From: a bacterium
GTDB lineage: Bacteria > Omnitrophota > Gorgyraeia > Gygaellales > Profunditerraquicolaceae
Reading direction: 5' to 3'
NCBI GenBank assembly: GCA_004298075.1
Contig: SCRK01000009.1
Span: forward strand, 1 to 5,931
Length of the DNA: 5,931 nt
Under the pieces are notes generated by a model. That model was given only the letters and a program-made list of their open reading frames with translations, searched no databases and was not told where the DNA came from. Positions 1 through 4,002 of this stretch are shown here, one piece after another. Both the position numbers and the translations under genes were made by a program. Within the stretch, counting starts at the first letter, position 1, and each line of letters opens with the position of its first letter.

Positions 1-2
1 CA

Positions 3-1394
3 AAACTTACTTATGTAGTTTTTCTGGTATTCTTAAGCTATTTCATTATTCTCACCCTGAACTATCTCCTTTTTGGCGTAATCGGCCTCTTTGAGAGAAA
101 AACGTGGATGAGAAGAGATGAAGAGGAGGATTACCCTCTTTTTTACTCCTCAACTTTTAATTTGCCGGTGAGTATTATTATCCCGGTCCGTAATGAAGAA
201 GCATGGATAATCGATTCGGTCAAATCAGTCTTAAGGCTTAACTACCCTAAATTTGAGTTGATTATCGTTGATGACGGTTCTACGGATAATACCTTCAAGT
301 CCCTTGATAATTTACTGAACCTTAAGCCGACCGATCTGGTTTACGCCCGTCATTATAAGGGCGGCAGGACTTATGATGTGCTAAAGAGCGCCAAATACCC
401 GAATGTCAACGTGGTACGTAAAGAAGAGGGGCAGAAAAAAGCCGGCGCAGTAAATGCCGGTTTAAATATAGCCAAATATGATTATGTTTGTATTATAGAT
501 GCGGATACTGTTGTGGAGCAGGATAGCCTGCTTAAGGTCATGGCCCAGGTAAATAAGGATCCGGAAAGGATAATCGGAGTCGGGAGTTATTTTGGGCTAT
601 CAAATGGGCTTAAAATAAAAGACGGGGTGATACTCGAAAAGGCTTTTTCTTTTAACCCGATTATCGCCTATCAGAATCTTGAGTATATACGCTGTTTTTT
701 CGGTTACAGGATAGGGTTAAATAGGTTTAATGCCATGCCTAACGTGGCAGGAGGTTTTGGAGTTTGGCGTAGGGATATTATATATGAATTGGGAGGTTAT
801 TCTACAGAATTCACCTGCGAGGACATAGAGTTGACCTTTAGGGCGCATAAGTATATCGTAGAACATAAGGAGAAAGAATATAAGATTATAATGCTTCCCT
901 ACTATGCTGCCTGGACAGATGGCCCGGGGAATATCTCTTCTTTGATCAAGCAGCGCGATCGCTGGCAGAGGGTTGTAATCGAAACAATCTGGGGGTATAG
1001 GTATATGTTATTTAATCCCAAATATGGCGCGTTTGGTTTCCTGACGTTTCCATATTATGCGTTTTATGAAGTCTTAGGGGTATATTTTGAGGTAATCAGT
1101 GTTATTTTTGTAACGATCGGATGGCTATTTAAGGTATTAGACAGCAGGACGTTTGTTGTCTATATTATTTTTATGCTTGCCTGTCAAGCAATTTCGTCGC
1201 TGGTTTCTTTGTTTTCTTTTATAAGGACCCAGAAAGTCTTCAGCATAAAATACTCCCTATATCTTTTGTTCTTAAGTTTAACGGAATTCTTGTATTACAG
1301 ATGGTTAATCTCTATAAGCAAGATCCTTGGAACGATCAAGTATTACCGTAAGGTACGCATTTATGACCAATATGTCAGAGGAAGCCGTTCCTGA
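3..1394 (+). CDS. Membrane-bound family 2 glycosyltransferase (5' partial)
   Basis: The protein is probably a processive inverting glycosyltransferase that polymerises a sugar from a nucleotide-sugar donor at the inner membrane, as in cellulose, poly-GlcNAc or hyaluronan synthases. The frame is open to the window's left edge. The first ATG at 108 is probably internal, because the 35 codons before it encode a hydrophobic helix (FLVFLSYFIILTLNYLLFGV) typical of the N-terminus of this family, so the true start lies upstream. Of 463 visible residues, the GT-A domain shows VSIIIPVRNE, the first Asp motif VDDGS (about 89-93), the DAD metal motif (166-168), the CED motif carrying the probable catalytic Asp (272-274), and QRDRW (317-321), the QxxRW signature of processive enzymes. 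Three or four further membrane segments follow at about 344-440. No C-terminal PilZ domain is present, unlike BcsA. The next gene supplies a PilZ domain in trans. The sugar substrate cannot be told from sequence. No clear hairpin terminator follows the stop. Confidence 0.9.
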   Translation, partial: KLTYVVFLVFLSYFIILTLNYLLFGVIGLFERKTWMRRDEEEDYPLFYSSTFNLPVSIIIPVRNEEAWIIDSVKSVLRLNYPKFELIIVDDGSTDNTFKSLDNLLNLKPTDLVYARHYKGGRTYDVLKSAKYPNVNVVRKEEGQKKAGAVNAGLNIAKYDYVCIIDADTVVEQDSLLKVMAQVNKDPERIIGVGSYFGLSNGLKIKDGVILEKAFSFNPIIAYQNLEYIRCFFGYRIGLNRFNAMPNVAGGFGVWRRDIIYELGGYSTEFTCEDIELTFRAHKYIVEHKEKEYKIIMLPYYAAWTDGPGNISSLIKQRDRWQRVVIETIWGYRYMLFNPKYGAFGFLTFPYYAFYEVLGVYFEVISVIFVTIGWLFKVLDSRTFVVYIIFMLACQAISSLVSLFSFIRTQKVFSIKYSLYLLFLSLTEFLYYRWLISISKILGTIKYYRKVRIYDQYVRGSRS

Positions 1395-1445
1395 AATAAC
1401 CCGTACTTTTGCCCGATCAATGCTTACCGTTTTGTTTTAATCCCC

Positions 1446-1474
1446 TTACTATTTTGCAATATAAATGGTATAAT
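1446..1474 (+). promoter_or_regulatory. Extended -10 sigma70 promoter for the GGDEF-PilZ gene
   Basis: TATAAT at 1469-1474 is a perfect -10 box and is preceded by TGG, giving an extended -10 (TGGTATAAT). Seventeen bases upstream is only a weak -35 (TTACTA, 1446-1451), which an extended -10 can tolerate. The start point would be near 1481, leaving a leader of about 14 nt that carries AAAGG at 1483-1487, 7 nt before the ATG at 1495. This suggests the cyclase gene can be transcribed independently of the upstream glycosyltransferase. Confidence 0.6.
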
Positions 1475-1494
1475 TAAATAATAAAGGCAGATTG

Positions 1495-2709
1495 ATGAAG
1501 AAAGCCAAATTCATAAGCATACCAGAGAAGCTCGCGGGAATTACCTTTTCCGGTTATTTCCGTTTAGGGCTTATTCTTGCCGGTTTTGTTTGTCTCATGA
1601 TATTGAGGCAAACTTCAGGAACATTCGGGGTTTCCTTAGGGTATATCTATATTATCCTGATCTCATTAGCCGGATTCTGGTTTGGTCTTAAAGGAGGGAT
1701 AATATCAGCGGCATTCGCCGGCGCTATATTCCTTATCGAAGTAGCGCTTCATCCATCCTGGCCTGCCAGGGATCTGGTTTTAAAGGGGGCCGCCTTCAGG
1801 TTAATGGTTTATCTGGCAAGCGGCTTCATTTTAGGCTATCTTTCCGAATTACAGAAGAAGCTAAGCCGGGAGATAGAATACTCGGCTTACCATGATAAGC
1901 TCACCGGCTGCGTAAATTATACCTGGATAGTCGAATTCCTGGAAAAAGAAATCGCCCGCAGCCGCCGTTTTATCAAGGAGTTTTCCATAATCCTGATCGA
2001 TATAGACCATTTTAAGTCCATAAATGACACCTATGGCCATCTGGTGGGAAACGACGCCCTGGCTGCTTTTGCCAATGTCATAAAGGATAATTTAAGGAGC
2101 ATGGATATAGTAGGAAGGTATGGAGGGGAGGAGTTTCTGGTTATCCTTCCTGAACTTGGTTCCGGCGGGGCGCTGGCGGTCCTGGAGAGGATCAGGAGAA
2201 AGCTTTCCGAGGCCAGGATAACCTCTCGCCATCTAAAAGAAGGAATAAATATTTCTTTGCAATTCAGCGCCGGAATAGCCTCTTTTCCCTATAACGCGAA
2301 TAACGCCAGGGACCTGATCAAGCTGGCCGATGATGTCCTTTACCAGGCCAAGCAAAAAGGAAGGGACAGGATACTTGTGGAGAGGAGGAGATGCATCAGG
2401 CTAAAGCCCGCGAAAGGATTAAAAGTAGAAATGTCCAGGTTGTCCGATAAGGAAAAGTTAAAGATCAAAGATATAGAGAATATATCCGAGCGGGGGATAT
2501 TGCTTCTCTTCCCCCAGGATGTCCCGGATAAGGAATTTTTATGCCGCATCTCTTTGCCGGGGCAGGAGTTAACCCCGGAATTTACCTGCAAGGTCGCTCA
2601 TAAGAGCAAGACGGAGGACGGGGTGTACCGTGTCGGCGTTTATTTCGTGGATATCCCTACCTATACCAGGGGGACATTATTCCATTTTGTCCGTGAGGAG
2701 GAAAGTTAG
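1495..2709 (+). CDS. Membrane diguanylate cyclase with C-terminal PilZ domain
   Basis: This 404-aa protein should make cyclic di-GMP from two GTP and also bind it. Four hydrophobic segments (about 20-38, 46-65, 67-85 and 99-119) form an N-terminal membrane module, perhaps DUF4118-like, with the rest in the cytoplasm. The GGDEF domain (about 128-297) has DKLTGC, the metal-binding IDIDHFKSIND block (D169 onward), and an intact GGEEF active site (210-214). Five residues before GGEEF lies RSMD (201-204), the RxxD inhibitory site for product feedback. The C-terminal region (about 297-400) fits PilZ: RRxxxR at 297-302 and NISERG (329-334) matching the [D/N]xSxxG motif, so ligand binding looks retained. 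ATG at 1495 is preferred over the adjacent in-frame TTG at 1492 because AAAGG lies 7 nt upstream of the ATG. The neighbouring glycosyltransferase suggests a role in exopolysaccharide control; that is inference. Which signal the membrane module senses is unknown. Confidence 0.93.
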   Translation: MKKAKFISIPEKLAGITFSGYFRLGLILAGFVCLMILRQTSGTFGVSLGYIYIILISLAGFWFGLKGGIISAAFAGAIFLIEVALHPSWPARDLVLKGAAFRLMVYLASGFILGYLSELQKKLSREIEYSAYHDKLTGCVNYTWIVEFLEKEIARSRRFIKEFSIILIDIDHFKSINDTYGHLVGNDALAAFANVIKDNLRSMDIVGRYGGEEFLVILPELGSGGALAVLERIRRKLSEARITSRHLKEGINISLQFSAGIASFPYNANNARDLIKLADDVLYQAKQKGRDRILVERRRCIRLKPAKGLKVEMSRLSDKEKLKIKDIENISERGILLLFPQDVPDKEFLCRISLPGQELTPEFTCKVAHKSKTEDGVYRVGVYFVDIPTYTRGTLFHFVREEES

Positions 2710-2734
2710 GCCGCGGGAAGAATTATAAAAAATC

Positions 2735-2767
2735 GGGCCGGATCTGGATAGATCCGGCCCTCTCTTT
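2735..2767. terminator. Bidirectional intrinsic terminator between convergent genes
   Basis: A perfect 10-bp stem (GGGCCGGATC at 2735-2744 with GATCCGGCCC at 2751-2760) closes a 6-nt loop. On the plus strand it is followed by TCTCTTT (2761-2767), serving the GGDEF-PilZ gene. On the minus strand it is followed by a T-rich run complementary to 2724-2733, serving the cold-shock gene. A smaller inverted repeat (TAAGCTT 2767-2773 / AAGCTTA 2778-2784) overlaps the cold-shock stop codon. Confidence 0.9.
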
Positions 2768-2781
2768 AAGCTTAGGAAAGC

Positions 2782-2982
2782 TTATATTTTCTTTACGTTA
2801 GTTGCCTGGTCGCCTTTGGGGCCCTGGGTAACCTCGAATTCGACTTCATCGCCTTCTGCTAAGGATTTATATCCCTCTCCAGTGATGGCGCTGAAATGCA
2901 CGAAAACATCCTTGCCATCTTCAGAAGTAACGAAACCGTAACCCTTTTGGTTACTGAACCATTTCACTTTGCCTTTTGCCAT
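2782..2982 (-). CDS. cspA: Cold-shock domain protein (CspA family)
   Basis: This 66-aa single-domain cold-shock protein binds single-stranded RNA and DNA and acts in the cytoplasm as an RNA chaperone. Family members melt RNA hairpins, and some act as transcription antiterminators. The sequence is canonical throughout: GKVKWFS at 4-10, RNP1 KGYGFV at 13-18, RNP2 VFVHF at 26-30, then GDEVEFEVTQGPKG and the ending ATNVKKI. The length is the family norm. The start follows from the conserved MAKGKVKWF opening. An AGGAGGTGA Shine-Dalgarno site lies 10 nt upstream. The gene stands alone, convergent with the cyclase gene and divergent from the pilin gene. Its leader is long (about 118 nt from the predicted start point) and holds a terminator-like hairpin. 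The family is certain, but the paralogue letter is nominal. Confidence 0.97.
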   Translation of the reverse strand: MAKGKVKWFSNQKGYGFVTSEDGKDVFVHFSAITGEGYKSLAEGDEVEFEVTQGPKGDQATNVKKI

Positions 2983-2992
2983 TTTCTACTTC

Positions 2993-3001
2993 TCACCTCC
3001 T
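2993..3001 (-). promoter_or_regulatory. Full-length Shine-Dalgarno site of the cold-shock gene
   Basis: The minus strand reads AGGAGGTGA, complementary over nine bases to the usual 16S rRNA 3' end, 10 nt from the ATG. It is far stronger than the other ribosome binding sites in the window and lies directly after the U-run of the leader hairpin. The spacing is slightly long. Confidence 0.8.
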
Positions 3002-3005
3002 CCAT

Positions 3006-3050
3006 AAAAAAAGCCGCAAAGCGTAATTATAAGGTGTTGCTGCTTTGCGG
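3006..3050 (-). terminator. Terminator-like hairpin in the cold-shock leader (putative attenuator)
   Basis: Read on the minus strand, CCGCAAAGC (3050-3042) pairs perfectly with GCTTTGCGG (3022-3014) across a 19-nt loop. One C is followed by seven T (3012-3006). This is the form of an intrinsic terminator, but it lies inside the leader between the predicted cold-shock promoter and the Shine-Dalgarno site. It could be an attenuator, or simply a cold-responsive leader structure. The hairpin and T-run are seen directly; the regulatory role is inferred. Confidence 0.55.
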
Positions 3051-3107
3051 TTTATACATGAAACTAATCAATTTCTTTGTTTCTCCTCTAATCTAAGTTA
3101 CATATTA

Positions 3108-3135
3108 CATATACCACGAATTCGCGCTTTGTCAA
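3108..3135 (-). promoter_or_regulatory. Sigma70 promoter of the cold-shock gene
   Basis: On the minus strand a perfect TTGACA (3135-3130) is followed after 16 bases by TATATG (3113-3108), preceded by TGG as an extended -10. Transcription would start near 3101, giving a leader of about 118 nt, in keeping with the long leaders common in cold-shock genes. A tandem heptamer (ATGTAAT, ATGTAAC on the minus strand, 3110-3097) covers the -10 edge and start point. Confidence 0.6.
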
Positions 3136-3163
3136 CCTTTTTTCATTGTTAAAACTTGACAAA
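3128..3163. repeat. Inverted repeat formed by two divergent -35 boxes
   Basis: TTTGTCAA (3128-3135) and TTGACAAA (3156-3163) are a perfect 8-bp inverted repeat separated by 20 bp. Each arm contains the -35 hexamer of one of the two back-to-back promoters (cold-shock gene leftward, pilin gene rightward). The symmetry may just reflect two consensus hexamers, though it extends two bases beyond them on the side facing each transcript. Confidence 0.6.
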
Positions 3164-3183
3164 TTCCTGGGGGGGGGTAAACT
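3156..3183 (+). promoter_or_regulatory. Pilin promoter with G9 tract in the spacer
   Basis: A perfect TTGACA at 3156-3161 is followed after 16 bases by TAAACT (3178-3183), which matches four of six consensus -10 positions. Nine of the 16 spacer bases are an unbroken G run. The start point would fall near 3190, just before the AAGAGGG ribosome binding site at 3191-3197. Adding one G would give the optimal 17-bp spacer. Confidence 0.6.
3169..3177 (+). repeat. Homopolymeric G9 tract (candidate contingency locus)
   Basis: Nine consecutive G lie between the -35 and -10 elements of the predicted pilin promoter. Runs of this length are prone to slipped-strand changes during replication. A miscounted base from sequencing or assembly is also possible. 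Confidence 0.85.
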
Positions 3184-3202
3184 ATACACCAAGAGGGATA
3201 AA

Positions 3203-3598
3203 ATGAGGCGCGGATTTACTTTAATAGAAATAATAATAGTCATAATCATCATAGGCATACTTGCGGCAGTAGGTATTAGCCAATACAGCGCAGTGGTCGA
3301 AAAGGCACGCTGGGCCGAAGCAAAAATGGTATTGGGTACCCTTAGGAGTGCACAAATAGCTGTTTATCTTGAGAATGGCGCTTATGTAGCGGCAATATCT
3401 GATTTAGGTGTTGACGCACCCACAACTTGCCAATCTTCTTACTATTTTTCCTATGAGTGTCGTCCTAGTGAGGTGCCCCCATACTGTTTTGGTAAACGTT
3501 GTGTTTCTGGTGGAAAAACCCCGAACTGGTCGCATCGTTACGATGTGCATTTGTGGTTCAATGGTACTTGGGGTAATAACTGGCCTGATGGTCCATAG
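3203..3598 (+). CDS. Type IV prepilin-like protein (prepilin N-methylation motif)
   Basis: The 131-aa precursor carries a class III signal MRRG^FTLIE: prepilin peptidase would cut after G4 and methylate F5, with the conserved Glu at mature position 5 (E9). A hydrophobic helix follows (about 10-30), then an amphipathic stretch with EKARWAEAK. The product should be a subunit of a type IV pilus or type II secretion pseudopilus, anchored in the inner membrane before assembly. The C-terminal head has four cysteines (76, 86, 95, 100), enough for two disulfides, and a Trp/Gly/Asn-rich end. ATG at 3203 is chosen over an in-frame TTG at 3146 because AAGAGGG lies 5 nt upstream, the signal motif needs a short leader, and the TTG precedes the predicted promoter -35. 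No other pilus genes are visible, so this is an orphan here, probably monocistronic. Pilus versus pseudopilus cannot be decided. Confidence 0.92.
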   Translation: MRRGFTLIEIIIVIIIIGILAAVGISQYSAVVEKARWAEAKMVLGTLRSAQIAVYLENGAYVAAISDLGVDAPTTCQSSYYFSYECRPSEVPPYCFGKRCVSGGKTPNWSHRYDVHLWFNGTWGNNWPDGP

Positions 3599-3660
3599 TG
3601 TTGGGCGTGTATTATGATCTTAAAGGACAATTTTAATTTTATAAATTATCGGTATTAATT

Positions 3661-3703
3661 TCCTTCTTTCCATGTTATTTGAGCTAAGAAAGAGGGATTT
3701 TTT
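3661..3703 (+). terminator. Intrinsic terminator after the pilin gene
   Basis: TCCTTCTTTC (3661-3670) pairs with GAAAGAGGGA (3688-3697) over ten pairs including one G-U, with a 17-nt loop, followed by six T (3698-3703). It lies 62 nt after the pilin stop codon. The stem is only moderately GC-rich and the loop is long, so efficiency may be modest. The 62 nt between the stop and the stem are AT-rich and show nothing else. Confidence 0.6.
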
Positions 3704-3705
3704 AT

Positions 3706-3747
3706 GCCTGGCAGCGGGTGCCGCAGTGGCAGGACCCGCTGGCATGC
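3706..3747. repeat. Imperfect GC-rich inverted repeat
   Basis: CAGCGGGT (3712-3719) pairs with ACCCGCTG (3734-3741). Interrupted pairing continues outward (3709-3710 with 3743-3744, and 3706-3707 with 3746-3747). A small inner helix forms between GCC (3720-3722) and GGC (3728-3730). It follows the T-run of the pilin terminator and is much more GC-rich than the sequence just before it. There is no T-run after it, so it is not a terminator. Confidence 0.6.
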
Positions 3748-3772
3748 TGATGAATATGCCATTCTTCATTAA

Positions 3773-3831
3773 GATCCCGCAGTTAACTGTTTCACAAAAT
3801 TCATTAAAAATCTGCTCGCAACTGCGGGATC
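3773..3831. repeat. Perfect 12-bp inverted repeat with a 35-nt spacer
   Basis: GATCCCGCAGTT (3773-3784) and AACTGCGGGATC (3820-3831) are exact reverse complements around an AT-rich 35-nt interior. The left arm runs into a 10-bp palindrome, CAGTTAACTG (3780-3789). No target-site duplication is evident at the outer edges, and no T-run follows. The unit looks like a tiny terminal-inverted-repeat element or an RNA hairpin with a large loop. Confidence 0.75.
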
Positions 3832-3836
3832 AATTC

Positions 3837-3879
3837 GCGCATTGACTTACTCACACTGTCGTGTTCGTAAGTCAAGCGC
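3837..3879. repeat. Long hairpin directly upstream of the tRNA promoter
   Basis: TTGACTTAC (3842-3850) pairs exactly with GTAAGTCAA (3867-3875). Outside it GCGC (3837-3840) pairs with GCGC (3876-3879), with A3841 bulged. Inside it ACAC and GTGT pair around a TGTC tetraloop after a 2x2 internal loop. The left arm contains CATTGACT (3840-3847), which recurs at 3881-3888 as the -35 region of the tRNA promoter. The hairpin ends 3 nt before that -35. Confidence 0.7.
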
Positions 3880-3882
3880 TCA

Positions 3883-3910
3883 TTGACTATTACCCAGGAA
3901 TTGGTATAAT
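3883..3910 (+). promoter_or_regulatory. Strong sigma70 promoter of the tRNA-Thr transcription unit
   Basis: TTGACT (3883-3888), a 16-bp spacer and a perfect TATAAT (3905-3910) preceded by TGG make this the best promoter in the window. The start point near 3917 lies about 6 nt before the mature tRNA 5' end. With no terminator before 4003, it probably also transcribes the MFS and rnfC genes. Confidence 0.8.
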
Positions 3911-3922
3911 AACTGGCAAATT

Positions 3923-3995
3923 GCCGATGTAGCTCAGTTGGTAGAGCAGGACTTTCGTAAAGTCAAGGTCGGTGGTTCGATCCCACTCATCGGCT
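3923..3995 (+). tRNA. tRNA-Thr (anticodon CGT)
   Basis: The 73 nt fold into a full cloverleaf. The 7-bp acceptor stem pairs GCCGATG with CATCGGC. The D arm is GCTC/GAGC, and the anticodon loop TTCGTAA has CGT at 3956-3958. The T arm is GGTGG/CCACT with the loop TTCGATC. The anticodon stem has four pairs plus a G-A mismatch at 27-43. G1-C72, C2-G71 and the anticodon G35 and U36 agree with known threonine identity elements. The discriminator base is T, and CCA is not encoded. This isoacceptor reads ACG. An MFS start codon follows 7 nt after the tRNA end. Confidence 0.95.
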
Positions 3996-4002
3996 CTAAT
4001 TT

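Larger units (their letters stand above)
3704..3882. other. Gene-free stretch with clustered inverted repeats
   Basis: No convincing gene is seen between the pilin terminator and the tRNA promoter. The stretch holds three separate inverted repeats (about 3706-3747, 3773-3831 and 3837-3879). The heptamer CCGCAGT occurs at 3721-3727 and 3778-3784, and inverted at 3821-3827. A 22-codon open frame (3704-3772) with GAGGG 7 nt upstream covers the first repeat but resembles no family I recognise. The stretch may encode a structured RNA, hold operator sites, or be the relic of a small mobile element. None of these can be shown. Confidence 0.4.

Noticed and set aside
108..110. ATG as the glycosyltransferase start.
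   Set aside because: The frame continues upstream to the window edge and encodes a family-typical membrane helix, and no ribosome binding site precedes this ATG at the usual spacing.
2340..2591. An 83-codon minus-strand frame.
   Set aside because: It lies wholly antisense to the PilZ part of the cyclase gene, whose conserved motifs prove the plus strand is coding.
2896..3096. A 66-codon plus-strand frame.
   Set aside because: It is antisense to the conserved cold-shock gene and its leader hairpin, with no plausible start signals.
3146..3202. In-frame TTG upstream as the pilin start.
   Set aside because: It lies before the predicted -35 and would put 19 extra residues, translated from the G tract, ahead of the signal motif. 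The ATG at 3203 has its own ribosome binding site.
3408..3617. A 69-codon plus-strand frame in another phase within the pilin gene.
   Set aside because: It overlaps the pilin head domain, and no ribosome binding site or conserved motif supports it.
3704..3772. A 22-codon open frame with GAGGG 7 nt before its ATG.
   Set aside because: Its ribosome binding site is part of the pilin terminator stem, it covers an inverted repeat, no promoter is evident, and the peptide resembles no known family. Mentioned only as part of the gene-free stretch.
3773..3831. The 12-bp inverted repeat as the ends of an insertion sequence.
   Set aside because: The interior is only 35 nt with no coding capacity, and no target-site duplication is visible.
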